This document shows, in pieces, positions 1-12,223 of a DNA stretch of 64,000 bases. The DNA lies in NCBI GenBank assembly GCA_027886185.1, contig WOAB01000142.1:2728001-2792000 (forward strand), in the 5' to 3' direction. Each line of letters begins with the position of its first letter. The first letter of the stretch is position 1. A program made the translations under genes and the position numbers. This stretch comes from Rheum nobile. Taxonomy: Eukaryota > Streptophyta > Magnoliopsida > Caryophyllales > Polygonaceae. The notes below the pieces were generated by a model. The model was not told the origin of the DNA. It saw only the letters and a program-made list of their open reading frames with translations, and made no database searches.

Positions 1-3000
1 CGCTGACAAAGGAACAAACCCTCCTTTCCATGAGCAATCTCAAGCCCCAAAAAATACTTCAGAGTCCCAAAATCCTTCATGTGAAAACATGAATGCAAAT
101 AATCCTTGAATTTTGTAATGGAAGAAGAATCATTGCATGCGATTATCAAGTCATCAACATATACTAACACATGGAGATTAATGTTGTGATGAATATAAGA
201 GAAAAGGGAGTAATCGGCATAAGATTGTTTGAACCCGAACTTCACCAGAGCTGAGGCAAGCTTGGCAAACCAGTTTCTAGGAGCTTGACGAAGGCCATAA
301 AGCGACTTCAAAAGACGACAAACTTTGTCGTGCGGTGCAGTAAATCCGGGAGGAGGCCGCATATATACTTCCTCCACTAGATCGCCATGAAGAAAGGCGT
401 TGTGGACGTCCATTTGGTGGAGTTCCCACCCGCGGATAGCTGCCACAGACAAGAACAAGCGAACGGAAGACATCTTCGCGACGGGAGCAAAGGTTTCATT
501 GAAGTCGATCCCCTCGACTTGACGGTTGCCAAGAATGACGAGACGGGCCTTGTGTCGCTCAATGGAGCCATCAGATTTATACTTGATACGGAAAACCCAC
601 TTACAACCGATAGGCTTCTTATCCGGAGGTAAGGATTCGAGAGACCATGTCCCATTCTTGGCTAAGGCGGCGAGCTCATCAGACATAGCGGCTCGCCATT
701 CGGGGTGCTGAACAGCATCAGCGAACGAACGCGGCTCAACGGACGCAGTGACAGCGGCTAAAAACTGCACATGAGAGTCTGAAAAATTGTCACAATTAAC
801 AAAGTTTGCAATGGGGTAACGAGTACCTGAGGAGGGTGTCGGAGTCGAGGAGTGAGCAGCGGAGGGAGGGGGTTGGCAAACAGTGGTGTTGCATACATAA
901 TCTCATAGGCGAGACGGCTATTGTCGAGGGCGAGCACTGCTACGAGTGGACAAATCAGAAGAACCGATAGGTGCATAAGCAGTAGAGGAAGACGGAACAC
1001 CAGGCAGTGGCGCAGACGGTGCCGATTCAGAAGCCAAAAGAGCAGGAGACGAACTCCCCCTATCGTCAAGAGTGGGATCAGACGGTTCGACCCCTGATGG
1101 GACTGGCAAATCAAATACGGACGGGTGTGCTGATATAGCAACCTCAGAAGCATTAGGAAGCGGTGGAGTGGTGCCAAAAGGAAAGGCAGCTTCATGGAAG
1201 ATGACATCGCGAGACTCAAAGAAAGTCTCTGAATCAAGATCAAAAAGGCGCCAAGCCTTTTTACCATATGGGTAGCCGAGAAACATACACCGCCGGCTAC
1301 GAGAAGCAAACTTATCGTTGTCACGGGGAAGAACAGCGGCATAGCAAAGGCAGCCGAAGACACGCAAGTGAGCATAGACAGGAACTTTACCGAAGAGAAG
1401 CTCATACGGCGTCTTGCCATGAAGAACTGAGGACGGCGTTCGATTGATTAAGTAGGCTGCGGTGAGAACACATTGGCCCCAAAAACGAATCGGTAAAGAT
1501 GCCTGAAACCGAAGAGCACGAGCAACGTTGAGAAGGTGACGATGCTTGCGTTCGGCACGACCGTTTTGCTGAGGAGTAGCAACACAGGAGGTCTCAAAAA
1601 TGACACCAGCGGAAGCAAAGTAACTCCGTAGAGGCAAGAACTCAGATCCGTTGTCTGCTCGGAAATGCTTCACGTGCTTGTTAAATTGTTTCAGAGCAAA
1701 AGCGCAAAAAATTTGAACCAGAGAAACCACTTCGGTCTTGGTGGTGATCAAATGAACCCAAACACAACGAGAATAATCATCGACCAAAGTCAGAAAATAA
1801 CGAGCACCGCAAGTAGATGGAACACGGTACGGACCCCAAACATCAGCATGAATAAGCTCAAATAAATCAACTACTTTATTACTACTCAACGGAAAACAAT
1901 CTCGAGTTTGCTTGGATTGAAGACAAACAGAACAAGGATCAACTAAATACGTGCTATCAGTAAGAACGCTTGGTAAGCGGGAAAGTGATTGATAAGCAGG
2001 GTGACCCAAACGTTGATGCCAAAGCCCTGAAGACGTCGTAGAAGTAGCAGCCACTCGTCCAGATTTGCCAAAGTCCGAGGAAAGCCAGAAGACCCCATCC
2101 CTCGCTTCACCGACTCCAATCACCATCCTCGAAGTGCGGTCCTAAATAACACAGAGTTTGTCAGTAAGAGTGACAACCAGGCATAGCTCACGAAGTAGGT
2201 GAACAAAAGATATCAGATTGCAATGAAAATTCGGAACTAGCAGCACATTGCTAAGACGTAAGGAGTTGCTTAAGACATCCGTCCCTGCTTGAGAGGCAAC
2301 CGAACTGGAGCCATCAGGTAAAATAATAGTAGAAGGAGAGATACCATGTAAGTTTTCAAGCATGGTCGAGTTGTCGGTCATGTGATATGAGGCGCCCGTA
2401 TCGAGAATCCAACAACCCGAAAGCTTACCCATCAACTTGTCATTAGAGGGATGTTTGAAATTTTTCAGCAGATCAATCATGGAGTTCCACTGATCATCTG
2501 TAAGAGCCGGAGTGAGAGCAGCGCGATCCTGCGAAGTCAGAGAACCAGGAAAAGAGCTTGATGACGTGGACCCTTGAGCGGCGTTAGCAAGCCCCGGTGG
2601 CCCACGGCCAGGTGCGGATGAGCGAGAGGACGACCCCATCGAAGAGCCGCGGCCCCACCCGGTACCAGTAGAAGACGGCTGAGTCTCAGCGCGTTTTTGG
2701 CGAAGCTCCTCCCACCATTCCGGGTAGCCATGAAGTTTGAAACACGAGGAGACTTCATGGCCAAGACGGCCACAGTGAGTGCAAGTAGGTTTGTCGCTCC
2801 GATTGGAAGACTCGGAACGACCAGCAAAATAGGGTTTGGTGGAAGAACTCTTGCCCTGAGCGGCAAAAGCAACAACATCCGGAGTAGCAGCCCGTTCAGT
2901 GGAAATCGTCTTGTGTCGCTCTTCTTAAACGACAAGAGAATAGACCCGATTGAGACCGGGTAGGGGGTCTTGTGCCAAAATATGAGAGCGGAGCGTCCCA

Positions 3001-3614
3001 TAGGCGCCATCATCGAGCCCCATCAGAAATTGATGGACGGCCTCCTCCTCGCGTTCGGTCTTCAATTCAGCAACCCAAGCGCACTTGCAACCAGCACAAG
3101 TGCAGTGACGCGGCTTGACGTAAGTCTGGAGTTCATCCTGAATGTGCTTGAGGCGCCCAAAGTAAATAGCAACAGCCTGGCCATTCTGGCGGCAACGAGC
3201 AAGTTCGGTGCGAAGTTGATGAACGTGAGGAGCGTTTCCAAGGGAGAAACGTTGTTGAATCTCGTCCCAAAGAACCTTCACGGAATCGCAGTAGGACAAG
3301 GAAGAGCGAATAGATGAGTCAACCGATTGGAGAATCCACCCCACCATCATGGAGTTGACGTTGCACCAATCGTCATATCGGGGGTCGGTGTCAACCGGTT
3401 GAGTAATCCGGCCATCAATGAACGGAAGCTTGCGACGCGCACGGAAGGCATTGCGCAAGGCTTGTTCCCATTCCTGATAATTGTCGCCCTTGAGGACCAC
3501 GGGAATAAGCTTCATGCCGGTGTGGTCCGACGGGTGAAGATAATAAGGGGAAGTCATGTCAAGACCTCCTTGCTTCGAAGTCAGATCGGTCGTGTTGGGG
3601 TCGGTATTCGGCAT
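1..3614 (-). pseudogene. copia gag-pol polyprotein, broken by stop codons
   Basis: One reading frame runs leftwards from the ATG at 3614 (MPNTDPN). Seen in order are a gag region (UBN2-type, 3614-2925), a CCHC knuckle with CTHCGRLGHEVSSC near 2790-2750, protease motif WILDTGASYHM near 2415-2380, integrase with LWHQRLGHP, HADVWGPY, SDNGSEF-like DNGSEF and QQNGRAERKH (about 2030-1530), and RT with CKWVFRIK, HNAFLHGDL and LVYVDDLI (near 600, 390 and 155). The frame is interrupted by four stops: TAA at 2925-2927, TAG at 2140-2142, TAG at 918-920 and TGA at 903-905. I see no frameshift. The TAG near 2140 stands where CAG would be expected. The copy is not functional as it stands. Confidence 0.88.
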
Positions 3615-3727
3615 GGATCAAGGTGAGGAAGAGATCTCACAGAAAAAAATAAAATTGAGAGGGTCGGATGGTGCGGAGGAAGACGCAGGGGGTATGATAG
3701 TGTTTTAGGTATGTGGCTCTGATGCCA

Positions 3728-4055
3728 TGTAGAATTAGGAAGAACAGTAAAATTGTGTAATTTCCTCTGCCTTTTCATTAGGAATGAATTACAATATATA
3801 CAAGAGAGAGAACTTGTAAAGCAAGAAAGCAAAGATATGAAAGAAGATATCAGATCCTATAAACAAGGCAACTAACATATACTCAATATATCTAAAAGGA
3901 TAATATCCAAAATATATTCTGCTAATAGAAGGTGCAGTTGGTGAAGATGCTGCAGCTAGCTAATGGGAGTGATAAAAGGCCTCGAGGAGAGATGGCAATT
4001 TTAGAGCAGGGAAGGTAGTAGTTGATGGATTAATTAGTGTTGCTAATTCCCAACA
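3728..4055 (-). repeat. 5' LTR of the copia element at 1-4055
   Basis: Read on the minus strand it starts TGTTGGGAATTAGC and ends TTCTACA, the TG...CA ends of an LTR, about 328 bp. It stops exactly where the tRNA-Met-type primer binding site begins. Because the partner LTR is outside the window, the outer edge at 4055 rests on the TGTTGGGAATT start only; TACCA (4056-4060) would be the target duplication. Confidence 0.75.
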
Positions 4056-4059
4056 TACC

Positions 4060-4335
4060 ACATGTTATACGGGGAGGCCTCGTCGATTGCGTAGAGCCTG
4101 GAAGTGCTGTTGAGGTAGAGAATTAGGGTGCATTGCTCGTACCAGATGACGGCCTCCTTGTAGTCGGAAACGATCTGCTTGGTAGTAGTAGCGGCCGTAG
4201 AAGGATGAGAAAGAGGAGTTGGATTCGAGGTTGGAGAGGGCGGCGTTGAGGTTGTGGTGGTAGCTGTTGTTTTGGGTGTAGTTGCCTGATACATAATTGT
4301 CTGTTTTTGGGTGTAGTTGCCTCATTGCAAAAAGT
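4060..4335 (-). pseudogene. cysteine-rich receptor-like kinase (DUF26/Gnk2) fragment
   Basis: Minus-strand translation gives NYTQNNSYHHNLNAALSNL in one frame and DYKEAVIWYEQCTL in another. Both are hallmarks of the extracellular Gnk2/stress-antifungal (DUF26) domain of CRKs, the first from its start and the second from its middle. The two parts lie in different frames, so at least one frameshift separates them. A third frame carries a diverged duplicate of the first motif. No kinase part is visible; the copia LTR borders the fragment on the left and may have cut it. Confidence 0.6.
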
Positions 4336-4607
4336 AAGCATTTTGTAGCATTTTTGTTCTCATATGTCTTTCTTTAAGTACTTATCTCTATGATAAAACT
4401 GGTAAGCAGTGCAGTGCAAAAGAATTATCTCCTCTGAGGCATTCTGGATAACATAAAAAAATTATTGCACATGTATAGGTTTTCACTATCTCATGTATGC
4501 TTCAAAATCACACGAGGATGATGACTTGGAGACTCTGATAACTCATTTTTCATTCAATATTTTGATGTGTCTTGTCATTCACTTGTCTTGTTGTATTACA
4601 TAATCAG

Positions 4608-4900
4608 GAACGGGATGTTAGTGAAGAGTCTGGTTGGAAATTGGTCCATGGTGATGTTTTCCTCCCTCCTCGGAATTCGGCGCTTCTCATAGCTCTTATT
4701 GGCACCGGTGCACAGTTGGCCATATTCTATGGTTCTCTTGCTGCTATTCCTTTTGGAACAATGGTGGTCATATTCGTTATATGCATGGGCTTTCATCTCC
4801 TTCCCTCTTGCATTAATTGGTACAGTTGTGGGAAGAAACTGGAGAAGAGTAGTAGATAGATGTTATGACGGAAAGGTAATTTTTGACAATAACCATTAAA
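4608..4900 (+). pseudogene. transmembrane 9 superfamily (TM9SF/EMP70) gene fragment
   Basis: After a plausible splice acceptor (ataatcag, ending 4607) the frame reads EESGWKLVHGDVF, then GTGAQLA, joined directly to IFYGSLAAIPFGTMVV. In another frame it continues AFISFPLALIGTVVGRNW. In intact TM9SF proteins (multi-spanning endosomal/Golgi membrane proteins) the first and second blocks are separated by several transmembrane helices, so an internal deletion is present as well as a frameshift before FPLALIG. Nothing of the long N-terminal lumenal domain or the C-terminus is seen nearby. A dead gene fragment. Confidence 0.7.
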
Positions 4901-5700
4901 TTCATGTTTTATAAGTTCCCCTCGATCCCTTTCAGTCGTCTAAGTAGAATTCTCATCCCCCTTCAGGCTTTGTTTATTGGATTTTCCCTGTCTAGCCACC
5001 AAAGAGCTGACAATTTCATACTTGTTGTTCAATACTATAATCTTCTGTAAAAGAAGAAAAGCGAAATGCTAAATCTTTCTTTAATTTTTACTGTTGCTTA
5101 TGAACAACTAAGATTGATATTTGATAGTGCTTGGAATTGTAGCTGAGATCTTTTTATGTTAAAACAAAGGAGTGTAGGACTGCAAGTTTGCGAAAGTTGT
5201 ACTTACTGTCGTCTAATTTGGCTTTGATCTAATCATCATTTGTTAAAAAAGATTAACGAAATTTTGTTGAAGAACAATTAAGTACCTTATCGTGAGGGAT
5301 CATGCTATAAGCTGCACTTACTCGCATAAAGAATAAAGATTCTTCTCTCGGTTTGCACCTACTAATAAAAACATATCCCTAAAGAAACTACAACATCTCA
5401 CATGAATCAATTTTTTTTTCTTTTGTGAAAGGAATTCAATTCACATTTATTTTTTGAGTTACGAATTCAATTCACATGAATTAGTTGATGTAGAACAAAA
5501 TTAGAAATGCACCCAAGAAAAGGAACAAAATTAGGGAAGAAAACAATAAAGTATGGGCCAGGGCCTGTATTGGAAAAGCAATGCGAAGTCCATATTGTGG
5601 AGTGTTGGATCGTTAGAGTTATGTCTGAGGGAACAAAAGTTTTATTCCCACAGAAGATGCAGAAGATTAAAAACAGCAAGAAAGATAACGAACGAACTCA
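4901..5700. other. AT-rich stretch without recognisable gene
   Basis: AT-rich DNA with short ORFs that show no family motif. The longest (5507-5710 +) is Lys-rich and unsupported. It may hold the outer end of the LTR element to the right, whose left border could not be fixed. Confidence 0.4.
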
Positions 5701-5702
5701 CG

Positions 5703-8290
5703 ATGTATAGTGGAAATCCTGATTAGCAAAACTAGCTTCTCAAGGAAAAATCACTACCTTCAAGCTTCCGCTTGAGAGGATTTTGAAGCGTGTACTTGTC
5801 TTATTGATTTCTTGTTCGATTACACTTGTATCCTGGACTTCGACCTCTAAACAACCAGCTAGACTCGAAGACTCTTCTACAACGATGAATCGAACTCAAC
5901 CCTCAAAGACTTACACACACCTCACTTCTTTTCTTTCTCTTTTTCGTTCTCTCAGTTTTTCGTCGTCCAAAGCCGTACCTAAGAAATGAATCCTCACTTC
6001 ACTTAAATACAACTCGGCTAAACCCTAATCATAACAAGATAGGATATTCTAAAATCGGATTACAAAAGATATGATTTTGTTGGAAGAATAATATCCCAAC
6101 CGATTATATTAATTAAGGAAGGAGTTCCTTAATTAATCCAATCGGAAGGATATTCTTCTTCTCTCTCCAATTGCCTTATCTTAGGAAAGATTCATAAGAT
6201 AACACAATCGGGTTTTCTCTCTCCATATCTTCGCGCAATCCGGCTTGATCCTTGGAGCCGAAGTCTTCATCATTTACCGCGTGTGCTTCTTGATTTGTTT
6301 CCTTAATTCAACACGCTGGATTTCTTCTTTCCTTTTGCAGCCTTGATCTGGTTCGTCACTTCAGTTCCTTGAGAGGTAACAAAGCACTTGACAGGACTTT
6401 GTTCCCTCTGAGATCCTTTGCTGCAAAGCTCCCTGGAATAACTTCCCTTGTTCCTGAAACACTTGGTACACATATGAGTTGAGTGTTTGTTACCATCAAA
6501 ACCTAAGGAATTCAACAAATTCCCCCTTTTTGATGGTGACAAACACCCTTAACAAGAAATCATATACCAACTAGAAAAAAGACAAATATGACATGAAAGT
6601 TTCCCACTAAGACACAGTTAGTTCCCTCTTAGTTCAGCAATACGTTTTACCTGTTCTGTTCCCCCTCAACCAATGCTACCTGTCATATTCCCCCTTTTGG
6701 CATCATCAAAAACATCAGTAAAGAGTTAGAGAGGAAAAGTCAAGGCCAGATAAACACAAACACCCCTGGTCATTAATTAAAAAAGAACTTAAAAACATGC
6801 AAACACCGCCAAGACAGACAAAGCATCAAAACATAGTCAAAATGCCACACCGGGCACACAAACCAGGTAACAAGAAAAACAACTAAGAGGGAGTAGATGG
6901 GCAAGGGAACAAAAGAGGGGTAAGGACAGCAGGTAAGCGATCAGGCATCACTGTGACCAGCCGGTTGAGCCGATGCGTGATGAGAGATAAGCGCGCACAC
7001 ATCTGCCATGAGACGTCTTACATCCTTGCAGAGACTTCTCACATCCCTCCCCAGAGACAAATTCTCGTTCAGTTCCCCCTCAGAGTTGTCGGCCTCAGAA
7101 ACCTCCATTGCCTCGGAATCCTCTACTGCCTTAGAAGCTGTAGGGGCACTCTCAACCTTCACTCAGCCTTCATTATCTTGAAGAACGAACTGTATCTTGT
7201 GCAGGTTACTGGCGTCGAACGGGCGGGAGAAGATGCTCACGTCCTCCGACGGGTTGTACACTTTATGGTACTCTAGAATTTTCTTGATAACCCGTGGGAA
7301 GGGAAGAGCGTGATGAAGAGTGTTCCTGGCGTGGGCCATGTGCTGCATCAGAATCTTCGGCAGGCTAATGGGCTCCTTCTTCAGCATTAGGGACAGTAGG
7401 ACAATGTCCAAGATTAGAAGCCGGTTTCTCTTCTGTCCCCTTGGCGTGATGTTGATGATGAGGAAGTGGTACAATACTTTGTTGACAGCGGACATCTCTG
7501 AGATGTCGAGATCAGCACTCCCCTGAGGGTTCTCAATACCAGCAACAGCTAACACAGCCTCTGAGTAGGCAAAGTCCTTCGGCCACCTTCCTTTTGGGTA
7601 TTCCCCATACCCTTCATGTGGAACGCCCAGAGCAACACCAAGCTCAATGCTTGAGAACATGTGGACCTGCCCTTCCATCTTGTAACTCCCCAGAACAGCG
7701 TGGGGGCAAACTTCCATCGCGTAGGTAGAGTAGAACTCCCTTAGCAGCACCTCATCCATCTCCTCTTCCTCTACAAACAGATTGCTCCATTTTTGGGTCT
7801 CCAACAGATCATGCACCCCTTCCAGATGGTTCTCCAGTAGGAACCCAGTGACGACTCGCAGCTCCTTGACCACCGACTTGTGGCTCATGTCTTTGACATC
7901 ATCAGCCGCCACATTTCCTTTGGCTTTGGCCGGCTGACGACGTTGGCTTTGACGGAAAGGAGCGGCAGACACCTTGGCTTTCTTTGCGTTGTTCCCCGAG
8001 AGGGGTACTGACTCCTCATCGGAGCAGGCAGTCTTCACCCTGCCAGAAGTCTTAGGAGCCTTTGGGGGCTCCTCCTCATCAACTTCCTCAACCAGTTCCT
8101 TGTTGAGGTCCCGTACAATCGACTGAATCTTCTCCTTCACAGCAAAGTGCTCATCAGCTGTGACCGGGGTCTCTTGACGGGGCATCTCCTCCATCTCCTC
8201 ATCAATGGGGTCGGGATGTGTTGGAGAGGAATGGACCTCCTCTATTTCAGTAGAGGAGATGGCGGTTGGGACGGCTGGAGAAAAAGCCTA
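5703..8290 (-). mobile_element. truncated LTR retrotransposon: 3' LTR plus 3' ORF
   Basis: On the minus strand a polypurine tract (AAAAAGGGGGAAT, complement of about 6518-6535) is followed directly by TGTTGAATTCC, the start of an LTR at 6517. The LTR runs left to an uncertain border near 5700. Right of the tract lie about 400 bp of noncoding DNA and then an ORF in the place of a third, env-like gene. No gag, RT or integrase and no second LTR are seen; the similarity stops near 8290. So this is the 3' end of a larger element or a non-autonomous derivative. Confidence 0.6.
6941..8286 (-). pseudogene. putative plant transposon protein (Transposase_32-like)
   Basis: The minus-strand frame is open from 8286, with its first ATG at 8200 and another at 8194, and holds one in-frame TGA at 7163-7165 (context QDNEG-stop-VKVESAP). 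After it the frame continues to 6941. The N-terminus is charged and low-complexity. The middle (REFYSTYAMEV, MFSSIELGVALGVP, VNKVLYHFLIINITPRGQKR, SLPKILMQHM) matches the putative plant transposon protein domain found in plant retroelements. Its job is unknown. Its place just upstream of a polypurine tract is where env-like genes sit. The upstream end is closed by a stop at about 8287-8289. Coding capacity is otherwise well kept, so the TGA may be recent. Confidence 0.6.
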
Positions 8291-9786
8291 CCACTATGCC
8301 TAAATTTGCCTCTCTTTTTGTTTTAGTGGGGAATGGGGTTGTACTAGGTCCGAAGAACACGAATTAGTGACAGGATATGGAAACTTCAAGAGCTTGTACC
8401 AAATATGGATAAGGTTGGTGATGCTTTTTCGTTTGCTGGATTGGTTTGGTCATACTCTTAATGTATGTAATTCATGTGTGTCTTGGTTTCTTACATATCT
8501 GGTAGTTAAAAGCTATATACCTAGCCAATTAGTTGCTAGGAAGATACTTTCATGATTTATTTATGACTAGCATGTTGTGACAAACTGACAATATACTTTT
8601 TGACTGTCAAAATATTTTTTTTTACTTGAGATAATATGAGATTGACTAAACTTGAAGAGAGGAAGTTGGTTGTTTTAACTTCTTCAATATATTAGTAGTA
8701 GTTTGCAACTAGGATTTGAATATGGTTGGTTAGTTATTACTTATTACTTCTTCTTTTTTGTAAAAAGTTGGTCATTACTTTACGTAGAGAAGACATGAAA
8801 TTTTAAAATCAAAGATTATAGAAGACAAATTGAAAGATGTGAAATTTTTCGCATCTGATTCTAGCTCAATTAAAATGGAAGAGCTAGGTTGAGATGAAAA
8901 AGTATTACTTTCAGTTTCTGGTGCCAAGAGGTTGATGGTCTTCAAATATGAAATGCTTCACATGTTGAATCATAAGTTAAGAGAGTCAATGTCGCAAGGT
9001 CATGAGAGGCTCAATTGCCAAGTCAATACAAAACACTATATATCTTCTACATGATACACTCTGACCGAAAAAACAAAGAGGGAAACATAAAAATAAAAAT
9101 ATATTGTCGTATCCCTCAATTTTCGATTTCCTGTAAAATGTTTGTACCTTATTTACCCATACACATATAATAGGTACAACGTCGCTTGCTTATATAATTA
9201 TTGTTGAAGAAACGAGATATTAAAAATTTACAAAGTCAACTCAAAAGGATCATCCATATTATTGTCATTATTCTCAACGTGGCCTTTATATCAAAATACA
9301 TGCATTTATTTATTTACTAATGATACAAAGGAAACACTTGATCGTTGTTCTTGTTAATTCTTCTTATCAAGAGATTCTAATGCTTATAAACTACTTTTCG
9401 TTTATCATATTATATATTTTACATATATAAAGTCGCCTCATTAACAAAAAGATGGTACATTTTTTATTATAATTTCTCTTATCTCCTAATATAAAGTGCT
9501 CCTACATAGTCCCCCATAACATTTGCTAAATAATGTATAGTTTTGTTTAAAAGTTTATAGATGACATTGTCCCAAATATAGCTTATGATGTCATAGACGT
9601 CATATCTATTATTTAAGAAGCGGAAAAAAATATAGTATTTTACGATCCTAAATAAACTTATGCACGAAAAGAAATAAAACTACAATATCTAGACATACTT
9701 AGTGTATTGTCAATACATTTAATATATCAATTATAAAAATTATTATAATTTAAAAATTATATATTCTTTGTGCAAAACAACATAAC
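8291..9786. other. AT-rich intergenic DNA
   Basis: No ORF with a recognisable motif, no tRNA-like fold and no clear terminal repeats were seen. The longest ORF here (8367-8555 +) has no supporting features. Confidence 0.4.
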
Positions 9787-9806
9787 CTTCACTATTACAA
9801 TTTCGT

Positions 9807-10030
9807 GTTTAAGTGGCGGTTAAATGTAGCGGTTGTTGTTTATGTGGCGGTTGCTTGTAGCGGTTTTGGTATTGTGGCGCATTATGTGGCGGTTTTAGTG
9901 TTTTGTAGCGGTTAATGTGGTGGTTTGTCATGGCAAATATATTATAGATTTTATGTGGCGGTTTTAGATTTTTTTTGTAGCGGTATTTGAATCTAAAGTG
10001 GCGGTTTTTATTAAATTATCTAATGTAGCG
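9807..10030 (+). repeat. left subterminal repeat array of the CACTA element
   Basis: About twelve copies of GTGGCGGTT or GTAGCGGTT in 225 bp, all in the same orientation and mostly alternating between the two variants. In En/Spm the subterminal repeats bind the TNPA protein and bring the ends together; the same role is inferred here. Confidence 0.85.
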
Positions 10031-12223
10031 GTTGAGTATACTCGCGCGCTGAAATTCCCCGCGAAATCAAAAGCCCAAATTCGACCCAAAGTAAAAAAAA
10101 AAGCCTAATTGAATTTAGGGTTCCAGATCGATCTCCCACTGTTCGATCACCTCTCCCTGCGCACGGCGCACCTGCTGCTCACCTCTCCCTCCGACTGGCC
10201 AGCGACGCTCACCTCTCCCTCCGACTGGTGTGCGCCCTTTGTCCTCCACCGCCAGCGACACCAATTGTTGCCCTGGACTGTCCTCTCCGGCGAATTCATC
10301 TGAGGCCGCCTATCCCTCTTCCTCTCTCTGCACCAACAAACCTCTCTTCCTTCCGTTCGTCTCCAGCCACCGGCGACCTGAACCGACTGGTGTGCGCCGA
10401 CTGCTCTACGCGCCGACTGGTGTGCTCCGACTGGGAATTTCAAGAGATCAGCCTTCTGGGGTGGATGAAGGTCAGCATGAGTTTCTTCCTTTATTTCCTA
10501 AATCTCCCCTTGAGTTTCTATTTGAAGTAGGTAGTTGTCATTTTGTTGATCTGTGACTTCGAAAAATCTATGATCTTTTTGTTTCTTTTTCTCTTGATGC
10601 AGAAGATGATTCACTGAAACAGACTTTTCAGGTTAGTTTCAATGTTTGCCAAAATTGGGTTTCTATGTATATATTTTATGTATAAGCTAGTCAATTATTC
10701 CCCTTTTAAGCTAATTAAATCTGATAATACACTTGAAATCTCAAATGTTCTATTGCTGTGTATAAACCCCTACTTGTGTTTCTATATATGGGTTTGATAA
10801 AAGCTATCAGATTTTCATCTTGTATAGCCTTTTCACCTGTGAATTGCTAAAATTACAGAATGTGTCTATACTAATTGAAATTTCCCCAAAATTCCATACC
10901 TTTCACTTGCAATTTGATTGGTTACAATGATGAAAATGGTATCCCTTGAGTTTGGAATTTGCATCTCATGCTTGTGATTCAACTGCTCTTTCAATTTGAT
11001 AGATATGTTAATTTCGACCTTACCTACAAGTGAATGAAAGGATTTTTGCTTTTGAATTTGCATCTCATGCTTGTTCTGGTTTTCTAAACTCTTTTTTTCG
11101 TTGCTTCTCTTCTTCATAATCTGACTTTAGGCCTTTTTCTGTTGTAATTTTCCATGGCATGTTGTACGTGGTTGCCTTGCTGCTCTACTCAACTTCTAAT
11201 TTAGGTGGTTGGTTTACAATGGACTCTACTGTTTAGTCTATGATATTTGCTCGAGCCCTAAAACCAGTGTCTGCTTTATTGGCCCCTAACAAGCATTAAA
11301 AACTAATTAATTTTTCTTACCCTAAGCAAAGAGGCTCAAATGAATTTTCTAGTAAACCACAAGTCCTTCGCTTCTGGATGTTATGACCTTTCCAATCAGT
11401 GATAAGTGTAATTTTAGAGTCTTAATTAATAATTTATTAATGACTTACGTAAAATCAGTAATAAAATTTATTTTATAAATTTAAGTAATGATTAACTAAT
11501 GAGTTACGGGATTATTTAATTAAATCCTAAATTTTAGGAAAAGTTTAGTGTTCTAGTGTTAAAGGAGGGAGTACAAGATAGCAACAAAGAATAGAATTTT
11601 ATCTAGTGGTTGGACAATTGCTTACAAAACGGCATTTATGAAGCAAAGTATAGCAGCAAAGCTCATAATGGAATAGGTATTTTGCTGCCCCATGCAAAGC
11701 AAAAAGTATGACAAGTCACAACGCTCCCTTTGTTCTCATTTCTCCTTTTCCTCCTTAGCTTTTGTAGCTGTTAAAGAATGATGTTCTGCTATGATAAAAA
11801 TACTTATTCCAAAGCCATAAAAATACTTATTCCAAATAAATGCATTTATAAATGAAAAGGCCTTTATAAAGTGTCATACTAAACAAACCCTTGGTTGTAT
11901 TCTGGACGAGCCATTGCTTTTCTCTTGTTATTTATTGCAACTAATCTATGTCAAGATGCTGTTGTGAATTTTGTTTCTTGGTATGTAGTTCTCACTTCTA
12001 TTGAAATTGCTTTTCTCTTTTTATAATGTGCTCTTTTCTTAATAGCTATGGGTATGACTCTAAACAATATTCACTACCAATAAATATGTTAGTCATATAA
12101 GCTCGTAATTTATAAAAAAAATGTTAGATATATCAATACTTATTTTAATAGTATATTTAAATATTGAGGTATATACTGATTTTGGAATTTGCATGTATCT
12201 ACCATTATAAATAAATTTAAGGG
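10031..12223 (+). other. 5' leader region of the CACTA element
   Basis: No conserved protein is seen before the transposase ATG at 12224. The stretch 10140-10230 holds a short direct repeat (CACCTCTCCCTCCGACTGG, two full copies and one diverged). The layout suggests a promoter, an untranslated first exon (around 10100-10470) and a long intron. Confidence 0.4.

Larger units (their letters stand above)
1..4055 (-). mobile_element. Ty1/copia LTR retrotransposon, 3' part outside window
   Basis: A minus-strand copia element that enters the window inside its reverse transcriptase. Reading leftwards from 4055 the order is 5' LTR, primer binding site, gag, zinc knuckle, protease, integrase and reverse transcriptase, which is the Ty1/copia order (integrase before RT). 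The primer binding site is the complement of 3716-3727 and reads TGGCATCAGAGC, one base from the usual initiator-tRNA-Met site. The 3' LTR and one target duplication lie left of base 1. The element abuts a CRK gene fragment on its right. Confidence 0.9.

Noticed and set aside
758..1420. 220-residue ORF overlapping copia integrase
   Set aside because: Different frame from the conserved integrase and RT text; a shadow.
8367..8555. Small + strand ORF
   Set aside because: No motif, AT-rich surroundings, no splice or promoter evidence.
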